DNA of 64,000 nucleotides from Shewanella jiangmenensis. Its GTDB lineage: Bacteria > Pseudomonadota > Gammaproteobacteria > Enterobacterales > Shewanellaceae. The notes below the pieces were generated by a model, which was not told where the DNA came from, searched no databases, and saw only the letters and a program-made list of their open reading frames with translations. The position numbers and the translations under genes were made by a program. Location: contig NZ_JAHEPS010000001.1 in NCBI RefSeq assembly GCF_018596335.1, forward strand, positions 124,001 to 188,000. Direction: 5' to 3'. The number at the start of each line of letters is the position of its first letter. The stretch's first letter is position 1. Below are positions 55,436 through 62,002 of the stretch, in pieces.

Positions 55436-55764
55436 CTTGCGCCGTTCCGGCAACCTCCGGCTTTGGGTGTCATCAATCATCTGCTGTCCGCAAGTCAGTT
55501 GAGCAAACGCAACTTTCTGCAATAAATAGCAAAAGTCCTACAGACGAATGAAAAGCACTGTGGTACCTTCGGGCTAATTGGAACACTTGTTCCATACAAT
55601 CATACCCTTAGGAGCCCCTCAGGAGCAGCATCTAAGGAGCGACAGGAACGCTGGAATCCAAAATTCAGTGGCGGAAGCGTGTCTAAAGGACAAACAGCTC
55701 GCGCGGCAACCAAATAAGCTATCTGTGTTGGTACTTTTTGCTTCGCCGATACATAAATCACCTC

Positions 55765-55809
55765 CTTCCTTAGAAGGAAGATCATGCTTGCAAGGTAACC
55801 TACCTTGCA
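55765..55809. other. Two adjacent perfect hairpins before the first cassette gene
   Basis: CTTCCTT/AAGGAAG (loop AG) at 55765-55780 and TGCAAGGTA/TACCTTGCA (loop ACC) at 55789-55809 lie 40-85 bases before the cyclase-like gene. Neither has a T run. They could be an mRNA leader structure or the remains of a recombination site. Confidence 0.6.
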
Positions 55810-55848
55810 GGGTATCACTAATAAAATGTTCAGCGTTGGAGATAAATT

Positions 55849-56616
55849 TTGATTTCTGATGTGAAATTAGAATACGAAGAAAAGCTTGTCGCTTTTGTCG
55901 ATATTCTCGGATTTTCTAGCCTGATAGGGAAAATAGAAGAGGATGAGAAGTTACATAAAGTTTTGCACTGGGCCTTAACGCATATTAATTCATATAAAAG
56001 AACATCGGAGATGGAAAACACGGCGCATTCTGATTTAGAGGTTAGTGTTTTTTCAGACTGCATTGTTGTAACAAGTGATATGAATAACTTCCATGCTCTT
56101 GTTTGGGCTGTCGGCTGGCTTCAGGCTCAACTGTTAGGTGGTGGAATATTAACCCGAGGCGGCATTTCCATTGGTAAAGTGCACCATTCTGATGGCATCT
56201 TATATGGATCAGGAATGCTAAATGCGTACCGTATCGAGAATAGTGCAGCAGTCTATCCAAGAATTGTATTAGATCCTATTTTTTCGGTTCGATTACCTGA
56301 AAAGTACAAGTCAGTCTTTTTGTCTTTAGATTTTGATGGGTTGTACTATATCGATCCATTTACATTTAATGGCAGTATTGGTGATGTAACAGCATTAGTT
56401 GAAGATGGCTGGGATCCACATGAAGTTTACTTGGATGAAGTCGGGCGTCACATTGAAAATGGCATTGCATCTGCTAAAAGAGTTGACCATCGGTCAAAAT
56501 GGACATGGTTAGCTGTTCGATATTCAGTTGCCAGAGAAGCTTACTTACAAACTGGTGAAACCAAGCTAGCACAGGCTTTGAAATATACTGAACAAGTCAA
56601 TTCAGCCGAACGCTAA
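55849..56616 (+). CDS. Class III nucleotidyl-cyclase-like protein (cassette gene 1)
   Basis: The 255-residue protein starts at TTG 55849, with GGAG 7 bases before it. Three segments resemble the class III cyclase core: FVDILGFSSL (metal-binding-type Asp18), VSVFSDCIVV (Asp70), and RGGISIGKV...YGSGMLNAYRIEN (about 103-131). The Asn of the NxxxR motif is shifted (LNAYR), so substrate or activity may differ. No membrane helix or receiver is present. Base composition is AT-richer than the flagellar genes. It is followed at once by an attC-like site. A role such as nucleotide second-messenger synthesis, perhaps in phage defence, is a guess; no effector gene lies next to it. Confidence 0.8.
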   Translation: MISDVKLEYEEKLVAFVDILGFSSLIGKIEEDEKLHKVLHWALTHINSYKRTSEMENTAHSDLEVSVFSDCIVVTSDMNNFHALVWAVGWLQAQLLGGGILTRGGISIGKVHHSDGILYGSGMLNAYRIENSAAVYPRIVLDPIFSVRLPEKYKSVFLSLDFDGLYYIDPFTFNGSIGDVTALVEDGWDPHEVYLDEVGRHIENGIASAKRVDHRSKWTWLAVRYSVAREAYLQTGETKLAQALKYTEQVNSAER

Positions 56617-56642
56617 CGCGTCGACTGATTGAAGCGTTAAAT
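56611..56642 (+). other. Short, degenerate attC-like site 1
   Basis: CTAACGC and GCGTTAAAT (the latter with a perfect GTTRRRY box at 56636-56642) form an inverted pair around only about 15 bases. The L boxes expected of attC are missing or lost. A second GTTAAAT at 56659 overlaps the next start codon. This may be a collapsed attC. Confidence 0.45.
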
Positions 56643-56663
56643 GGCTCGCTGGAGAGGTGTTAA

Positions 56664-56906
56664 ATGAACGATCCCGACAAAATCATGTTTCCCTGTGATA
56701 TTTGTGGTCAACAATTTCAGTTCGGGCGTAATATTTATAATGGTAAGGTCATCCATACTTATAAATTGACGGTCTGCCGTACTTGTTATGATAGTAATCA
56801 TGATGGTTGGGCACCGCACTACGAACAGAAAATACTTAAACACCTTAAAGAAAATGATATTGAAGTTCCTGAACGAAATGAAAGTGGTTGTCTACCAAGA
56901 GAATAG
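56664..56906 (+). CDS. Small four-cysteine zinc-ribbon-like protein (cassette gene 2)
   Basis: The 80-residue protein has two CxxC pairs (Cys11/Cys14 in PCDICGQQF and Cys38/Cys41 in VCRTCYDSN), the layout of a zinc ribbon. A charged helical tail follows (EQKILKHLKENDIEVPERNESG). GAGG lies 6 bases before the ATG. I recognise no named family. It is AT-rich and enclosed by attC-like sites, so it is most likely an integron gene cassette of unknown function. Confidence 0.75.
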   Translation: MNDPDKIMFPCDICGQQFQFGRNIYNGKVIHTYKLTVCRTCYDSNHDGWAPHYEQKILKHLKENDIEVPERNESGCLPRE

Positions 56907-56908
56907 CA

Positions 56909-57007
56909 ATTTAACAAGTTACTTAATTTCGTTCCGGCCACAAAAAGCGTGGTCTCTACGGGACTGCCTACGTTGCATTGCGGCAGCACATTAGTAAAGC
57001 GTTAAGC
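56909..57007 (+). other. attC recombination site 2
   Basis: The 99-base site opens with ATTTAAC (RYYYAAC) and ends with GTTAAGC (GTTRRRY), both perfect. The arms are complementary over TTAAC...TTACT(T)AAT with one extra unpaired base, the known attC hallmark. It starts 3 bases after the zinc-ribbon stop. Confidence 0.8.
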
Positions 57008-57032
57008 AATTCATCAGTTTGAGTTATAAATT

Positions 57033-57440
57033 ATGAAAATGGATTATCTGAAAAACATTGAATTGGCGGTTTCTTTAGGTTTCGAAGAGGTCCCTGACGA
57101 AAACGCGTATAAAGGCCGCTATTACATTAAAAATGGAATCATATGGATACATGATATCGGTGCGTTAAAGCATAAACTGGGGGATATTAGTGACCAAGAG
57201 CTTGCAGCACTTGGATACGATGTAGATAGCTATTATAAATACGTAGATTTCTCCAACGAAATGGTCGACAAAGAAATCGAAAGAATCAGCACTCTTATTC
57301 AAATTCCTGATTCCGTTTTATTTGGACGCTTCGATATTTTGGAAGATTCAGCGCTTATCAAAACAATGGCCAGTCTATCCGATGAGGGTTTTGACGAAGA
57401 AATCCTGGCAGACTTCGCTCATCAAATGTCTAAAGACTAA
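57033..57440 (+). CDS. Hypothetical acidic protein (cassette gene 3)
   Basis: The 135-residue protein is acidic and soluble with no signal or membrane part (IELAVSLGFEEVPDENAYKGRYYIKNGIIWIHDIGALKHKLGDISDQELAALGYDVDSYYKYVDFSNEMV). I recognise no family. The ribosome site is weak (TTGAG). It lies between attC 2 and attC 3 in the same direction as the other cassette genes. Confidence 0.75.
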   Translation: MKMDYLKNIELAVSLGFEEVPDENAYKGRYYIKNGIIWIHDIGALKHKLGDISDQELAALGYDVDSYYKYVDFSNEMVDKEIERISTLIQIPDSVLFGRFDILEDSALIKTMASLSDEGFDEEILADFAHQMSKD

Positions 57441-57441
57441 T

Positions 57442-57522
57442 GCTTAACAAGGTGCTGCACAATCGCCCGCATGCGGGCTGGACTCGCGGCAGCGCCGCTC
57501 GCCTGTGCGCACGACGTTAAAT
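57442..57522 (+). other. attC recombination site 3
   Basis: The 81-base site has perfect outer boxes GCTTAAC (57442-57448) and GTTAAAT (57516-57522). The arms pair as TTAAC...GTGC(T)GCACA against TTAAC...GTGCGCACA, again with a single extrahelical base. An inner palindrome GCCCGCATGCGGGC lies near the left. It starts one base after the stop of cassette gene 3. Confidence 0.85.
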
Positions 57523-57703
57523 TCTCTCCATCAACTCTCGGCACTCTTGCGGGCGAGAGTTCCCGCTTTCTGCTACACATTGCCCAGACCAGCCGCTCTC
57601 CCCTACCTTCCTACTCTTTATTGGATGACTTAGCAACCTCTGCCCCGAGCCCACATTCCCAGCTAAGCCGCCGTGATGATTCCCTTTCGCCTCCAAAAAC
57701 AAC
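57523..57703. other. Spacer between cassette array and terminator
   Basis: This 181-base stretch after attC 3 shows no gene or further attC. The array therefore ends here, or its next part has been lost. Confidence 0.5.
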
Positions 57704-57731
57704 AAGGGCATGAACCTGAGTTCATGCCCTT
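57704..57731 (-). terminator. Terminator of the minus-strand kinase unit
   Basis: A perfect 12-bp stem AAGGGCATGAAC/GTTCATGCCCTT with loop CTGA is followed on the minus strand by GTTGTTTTTGG. It lies about 50 bases after the lysine/alanine-repeat frame. Confidence 0.82.
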
Positions 57732-57779
57732 GATTTACTGACCGTTGGCGAGCTGAAGATAACGCCCTTAAGGATACGG

Positions 57780-57953
57780 CTAACCTGCTTTGGCTTTGGC
57801 TTTGGCTTTGGCTTTGGCTTTGGCTTTGGCTTTGGCTTTGGCTTTGGCTTCGGCTTTCGCTTTGGCATCTGTTATAGCACCGACACATTGCTGCCTGCTC
57901 GTGCAGCTGTCAGGGCTGCTTTTAGCGCTGCCTGTCATGACTGCTGCCAACAA
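57780..57953 (-). CDS. Possible small secreted Lys/Ala-repeat protein
   Basis: A 57-codon frame starts at TTG 57953 (ATG at 57938 also possible) with GGAGGG about 9 bases upstream, right after the kinase stop. It begins LLAAVMTGSAKSSPDSCTSR like a short export signal, has two cysteines, and then about 12 alternating Lys-Ala (AKAKAEAKAKAK) residues encoded by the GGCTTT microsatellite. A terminator follows. The codons and the repeat make coding uncertain. Confidence 0.4.
   Translation of the reverse strand: MLAAVMTGSAKSSPDSCTSRQQCVGAITDAKAKAEAKAKAKAKAKAKAKAKAKAKAG
57787..57863. repeat. GGCTTT hexanucleotide microsatellite
   Basis: About 12-13 units in total; nine perfect copies run from 57792 to 57845 and flanking copies are imperfect. 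Six-base units keep the reading frame. Confidence 0.95.
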
Positions 57954-57971
57954 ACACAGCCAGCCCTCCTA

Positions 57972-58718
57972 TCAGGGGTAGCTTTTAAAGTGCCACAGTA
58001 CCCAGTAGAGGGGCTTAAGATCCTTACCGCCAACTCGGCGAAAGGGTTTTAGCACCCATCTCAGCCACTGCCAGCTTTCGAGTTTGGCTTTGGCCGCTTG
58101 CCAGGTGGCCTCGCCGCCGCTGCGGCGGTAACTGTCGATCGCGGCCTGAATGCAGTCGTGCTGCACGCCCACGTAGCGATACAGCGAGTGCAGGTACACC
58201 AGCAAGTCGCGAATTTGTTGGGTCAGCATGGATTTTCCGGCCTGATTGGCCTCGAAATCGATGAATTTGACTTCGCCGCCGCGCCAGCCAATGTCACGCA
58301 GCGCAGGCCTGCCGTGGGCGAGATTCTGGGTATGCAGCTTTGCCAGCGCGCTGGCGCTGTCACACAGAATAGTTTTCACCGGCACATCTTCACCGCTTTT
58401 TGCCTCGTACAGCCAGTCGCTGACCGTGAGTCCGGCATCTTCCACCACAAAGTAGTGCGGCTCAGCGAGGATTATCCGTGGCACAGGCGCGTTGTGCTCA
58501 CCAAGCTTACTGAGCGCAGCAATTTCATGTTCAAGGGCACTTTGCGGCTCATCTTTCAAAAGCTTCATCGCGCCTTCAAGACGCTCAGGCTGCTTGAGCC
58601 AATACTTGTTGCCGTCGAACTCAAACGACATGACGCGTTGGCCGGGATGCTCTGCCAGCAACCCGTAAACCCTGGCCTGAAAGGCCGCCATGTCAGAAGG
58701 CAGGTTCTTATGTTCCAT
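57972..58718 (-). CDS. Kinase-fold (BUD32/Kdo-kinase-like) protein
   Basis: The 248-residue protein looks like a small atypical kinase: KYWLKQPERL near the N-terminus, HEIAALSKLGEHNAPVPRIILAEPHYFVVEDAGLTVSDWL, a catalytic-loop-like LAHGRPALRDIGW and a metal-binding-like VKFIDFEANQ. The usual HGD is replaced by HGRPALRD, so the active site is atypical. It lies downstream of the lipid A genes, separated by a terminator, and could act on lipopolysaccharide core sugars; that is inference. ATG 58718 is chosen for its GGGGGAG site; an ATG at 58742 is less likely. Confidence 0.75.
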   Translation of the reverse strand: MEHKNLPSDMAAFQARVYGLLAEHPGQRVMSFEFDGNKYWLKQPERLEGAMKLLKDEPQSALEHEIAALSKLGEHNAPVPRIILAEPHYFVVEDAGLTVSDWLYEAKSGEDVPVKTILCDSASALAKLHTQNLAHGRPALRDIGWRGGEVKFIDFEANQAGKSMLTQQIRDLLVYLHSLYRYVGVQHDCIQAAIDSYRRSGGEATWQAAKAKLESWQWLRWVLKPFRRVGGKDLKPLYWVLWHFKSYP

Positions 58719-58830
58719 ATCGATACTCCCCCGTTTCAGCAAATTATCCTCCGCTAAAATGGCGAGTTCAACGCAATCAAACCAAGTGTTCAGCTTATAA
58801 ACAGGATTATCAACCAGATGTTAAAAATGA

Positions 58831-58854
58831 AAAAACCTCCAAAAGGAGGTTTTT
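58831..58854 (-). terminator. Terminator after ycaR
   Basis: A 10-bp perfect stem AAAAACCTCC/GGAGGTTTTT with loop AAAA has T runs on both strands. It lies 126 bases past the ycaR stop on the minus strand and ends the comEC-msbA-lpxK-ycaR unit. Confidence 0.85.
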
Positions 58855-58979
58855 ACCAGCCGATAACCTGTATATCAGAATGCGCTACTTTAGGCGGCTT
58901 CGCCGCTGCGCTTTGGCAACTTTCGCATCAGAGGCTGTTGCAGCGCGATATGGGCTAAGCACACCAGGATATTGAAAGA

Positions 58980-59165
58980 TTACTGGGCGCTGTTTTCCTG
59001 CCATGGCTCGGCGCGGTTTTCCAGCAGTACCGGAATGCCTTCGGTGATGGGATAAGCCAGGCGGTCGGCCTTGCAGATAAGCTGCTGCGCCGCTTTGTCG
59101 TATTCCAGTTTGCCCTTGCACACAGGGCAAGCAACGATATCCAGAAGTTTTTTATCAAAGGCCAT
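58980..59165 (-). CDS. ycaR: Trm112 family protein YcaR
   Basis: The 61-residue protein has a zinc-finger-like Trm112 fold ([42 protein letters not shown]), with Cys pairs only in part kept (CPVC). It overlaps lpxK by 11 bases. ATG 59165 gives the family length; a longer frame runs into lpxK. It is typically found after lpxK. In enterics kdsB follows; here it does not. Confidence 0.9.
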   Translation of the reverse strand: MAFDKKLLDIVACPVCKGKLEYDKAAQQLICKADRLAYPITEGIPVLLENRAEPWQENSAQ

Positions 59166-60171
59166 GGGAGTTTCCTTGCTTGGCGTTGGCCGCCCGCGAC
59201 AGTTTATCGAGCAGCTGTGTGGAAAATTGTGGCGGTAGGGTCGCATCAACGGCGAGATACCACCAGTGTTGTTTGGCAAATTCGCGACATTTAACCGCAT
59301 CTTTTTCGGTCATGAGCAGTGGCAGGCCATCATCGATGGCGGCGATGTCGGCGGCGCTGTAGGCCATATGGTCGGCAAACTCATGTGCGCGCGCAAGGCT
59401 AAAGCCCTGGGTTTCAAGCTCGCGGAAAAAGCGCGCCGGATTGCCTATGCCCGCCATGGCATTCACTGCCGCATTTGGCACTGGCTCATCAGCACAATTG
59501 CGGCTCGCCAGCACCGGCTTAAGCCCGGACGGTTTAAGCGCCATGAGATATTCACCACTTTCGGCGTTGCCGCCGTTACAGAGGATAAAATCCACGCTGT
59601 TTTTGCGCCACAGGCCTTCGCGCAGCGGTCCTGCCGGAATAAGCAAGCCATTGCCAAAACGGCGCTCGCCGTCAATCAGCACAATTTCAATATCGCGCTC
59701 AAGCTGATAATGCTGCAGCCCATCGTCGCAGAGAATGACATTCACATCGTGCAGCGAAAGCAGCTTTTGGGCGGCGCGGATGCGGCTTTTGCCAACCACC
59801 ATGGGTACGCCGGTGCGGGCCGCTATCATGGCTGGCTCATCACCCACTTGCGTTGGCGACATGCCGGCAATCACCTCGACTTCGCCGTCAACCTCGGCGC
59901 CATAGCCACGGCTTATGACGCCGGGGCGCCAGCCTTCGCGGCGCAAAAGCTCAATCAGATACAGCACAGTAGGCGTTTTGCCGCTGCCGCCGGCAGTGAT
60001 GTTACCCACCACCACCACGGGCACAGGCAGAGAAGTGCGGGACTTAAGCCCGAGCCGGAACGCGAGGCGCCGCGCGCCGCTGATTAGGTAAAACAGCGCC
60101 GACAGGGGCAACAGCAACCACGCCAGCCAATGCCCCTGATACCAGATTTTGTGTACCAGCTGCTGCATCAT
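59155..60171 (-). CDS. lpxK: Tetraacyldisaccharide 4'-kinase LpxK
   Basis: The 338-residue membrane-bound kinase has an N-terminal hydrophobic helix ([24 protein letters not shown]), a Walker A ([39 protein letters not shown]), and [34 protein letters not shown]. It adds the 4'-phosphate to make lipid IV-A. It starts at the last base of the msbA stop and shares lipid A work with MsbA. Confidence 0.96.
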   Translation of the reverse strand: MMQQLVHKIWYQGHWLAWLLLPLSALFYLISGARRLAFRLGLKSRTSLPVPVVVVGNITAGGSGKTPTVLYLIELLRREGWRPGVISRGYGAEVDGEVEVIAGMSPTQVGDEPAMIAARTGVPMVVGKSRIRAAQKLLSLHDVNVILCDDGLQHYQLERDIEIVLIDGERRFGNGLLIPAGPLREGLWRKNSVDFILCNGGNAESGEYLMALKPSGLKPVLASRNCADEPVPNAAVNAMAGIGNPARFFRELETQGFSLARAHEFADHMAYSAADIAAIDDGLPLLMTEKDAVKCREFAKQHWWYLAVDATLPPQFSTQLLDKLSRAANAKQGNSHGL

Positions 60172-61970
60172 CAGCTACTGAATTGCATCTGATACAGCTT
60201 GGCGTACATGCCATCTTTGGCGAGCAGGCTCTTGTGGTTGCCGCGCTCGACAATGTGGCCCTGCTCTATCACCAAAATCTCATCGGCGCTTTCGATGGTC
60301 GACAGGCGATGGGCAATGACGATAGAGGTACGGTTCTGGCGCAGGTTTTCAAGCCCCTGCTGAATGGCCTTTTCAGACTCGGTATCGAGCGCCGAGGTGG
60401 CCTCATCGAGAATGAGCACAGGCGCGTTACGCAGCATGGCGCGGGCAATGGCGATACGCTGGCGCTGGCCGCCGGACAGCAGCACGCCGTTTTCGCCCAC
60501 CTGGGTATCGAGCCCCTGGGGCAGCTTATTGATAAATTCCATCGCATGGGCAAGGGTCGCCGCTTCAATCACCTGCTCGCGGGTCACTTCCCATGGGCAG
60601 GCGTAGGCGATGTTGTTGGCGATGGTGTCGTTAAACAGGGTTACCTGCTGGCTCACCAGCGCCACCTGGCTTCTCAGGTTTTTAAGGCGATAATCCTCAA
60701 CATTGACGCCATCAAGCTCGATTGCGCCTTCTTCAAGGCCACCATAGAAGCGGTTAATCAGGCTTGCAATGGTTGACTTGCCTGAGCCTGAGCGGCCCAC
60801 CAGCGCCAGGGTTTTACCGGGCGGCACGTCAAATTCGATGCCATCCAGCGCGCGGCCTTCCTGCCCTTCATAGCGGAACGATACCTTATCAAAGCGCACA
60901 TGGCCCTTGGCACGTTCAGTTTCAAAGGTGCCGTTATCGGCTTCAGGCTTGGTGTCGAGCAGCTCAAACACCGTGGTACAGGCGGCGATACCGCGCTGAA
61001 ACTCGGCGTTCACCCGGGTTAAGTTTTTAATCGGCTGCAAGGTTGCCAGCATGGCGGCAAGCACAGTGGCAAAGGTACCGGCGGTCAGCTCGCTCTTGAG
61101 CGAGTCAAAACTCGCGGCATAAAGCACAAAGGCGAGCGCGAACGAGCCGATGATCATAATGGTTGGCTGGCTGATGGCCTGCGCTACCGCAAGCTTCATG
61201 TTCTGATGGCGGTTATGGTCGTTTACCTTGGCAAAGCGCGCCGCCTCGGTTTCCTGACCACCAAAGGCGAGCACGTTTTTGTGGCCCTTGATCATCTGCT
61301 CGGTTACGGCTGTCACGCCGCCCATAGCGCTTTGAATTTGGCGGGAAATCTTACGGAAACGGCGGCTCACCACGGCAATCACCACCCCGATAATCGGGCC
61401 GACCACTAGGATACAGAGCGACAACTTCCAGGAGTTGTAGAACATGAGTGCCAGCATACCGATTACGGTAATGCCGTCGCGGACGATGGAAATCAGCGCG
61501 CTGCCGGAGGCGCGGGCGATTTGTTCGGTATCAAAGGTCACGCGGGAGATAAGGTTGCCGGAGTTTTCGCGGTCGATGTAGCTCACCGGCAGCGACAGAT
61601 AATGCTCAAACACCTGCTGGCGCATGTCCATAATGAGCTTGGCGCTCATGTACGAAATGCCGTAGGTAGAGACAAAGTTGGCCACGCCGCGCAGGGTAAA
61701 GAGTGCCACCACCACAAAGGGCGCCCAAAACAGCACCTGATTACCCGAATCAAAGCCGCCACTGGTGCCCACATTCATGGAGCCAGCCATGCCGGAGCCC
61801 GAAAACCCTTTATCGATAAAGGGTTGGATAAAGGCTATAAAGGTGGCATCGACCGCGCCGTAAACAATCAGGGCGATAACCGACACAATAAAGATGCCTT
61901 TCATGGGCTTAAGGTAGCCCATCAGGCGTTTGAAAACGGTCCAGATTTCTTGGTTAGGCTCGGTAGTCAT
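60171..61970 (-). CDS. msbA: Lipid A flippase MsbA (ABC exporter)
   Basis: The 599-residue half-transporter has six membrane helices and an ABC domain: Walker A LALVGRSGSGKSTIASLINRF, signature LLSGGQRQRIAIARAMLRNAPVLILDEATSALD, and the H-loop in IVIAHRLSTIESADEILVIEQGHIVERG. It flips lipid A-core across the inner membrane. Order comEC-msbA-lpxK is that of enterics. Confidence 0.97.
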   Translation of the reverse strand: MTTEPNQEIWTVFKRLMGYLKPMKGIFIVSVIALIVYGAVDATFIAFIQPFIDKGFSGSGMAGSMNVGTSGGFDSGNQVLFWAPFVVVALFTLRGVANFVSTYGISYMSAKLIMDMRQQVFEHYLSLPVSYIDRENSGNLISRVTFDTEQIARASGSALISIVRDGITVIGMLALMFYNSWKLSLCILVVGPIIGVVIAVVSRRFRKISRQIQSAMGGVTAVTEQMIKGHKNVLAFGGQETEAARFAKVNDHNRHQNMKLAVAQAISQPTIMIIGSFALAFVLYAASFDSLKSELTAGTFATVLAAMLATLQPIKNLTRVNAEFQRGIAACTTVFELLDTKPEADNGTFETERAKGHVRFDKVSFRYEGQEGRALDGIEFDVPPGKTLALVGRSGSGKSTIASLINRFYGGLEEGAIELDGVNVEDYRLKNLRSQVALVSQQVTLFNDTIANNIAYACPWEVTREQVIEAATLAHAMEFINKLPQGLDTQVGENGVLLSGGQRQRIAIARAMLRNAPVLILDEATSALDTESEKAIQQGLENLRQNRTSIVIAHRLSTIESADEILVIEQGHIVERGNHKSLLAKDGMYAKLYQMQFSS

Positions 61971-62002
61971 TGATTCATCTGAGCTATGACAAAGGCTGCA
62001 TT

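Larger units (their letters stand above)
55148..55848. other. Repeat-rich non-coding region after tRNA-Arg
   Basis: This 701-base stretch holds no gene I can support. From left to right it has a small GTGCC/GGCAC hairpin, a 26-bp repeat with decayed 13-bp units (55239-55344), a 15-bp tandem repeat (55383-55435), GGAACA/TGTTCC (about 55581-55594), and two strong hairpins (55765-55809). Minus-strand frames across the 15-bp repeat give repeated VRVAM peptides without family resemblance. Confidence 0.6.

Noticed and set aside
55253..55522. 89-codon minus-strand frame
   Set aside because: Its length comes from the 15-bp repeat (VRVAM repeats); no ribosome site or family support.
55148..57522. Integron integrase or transposase
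   Set aside because: No tyrosine recombinase or transposase frame exists in this stretch, so the array depends on an integrase elsewhere or is now fixed.
57517..57888. Minus-strand frame with Gln-Ser repeats and plus-strand frame with Ala-Leu repeats over the GGCTTT array
   Set aside because: Repeat frames lacking ribosome sites; the Gln-Ser frame runs through the terminator and into attC 3. Only the Lys-Ala frame has supporting signals.
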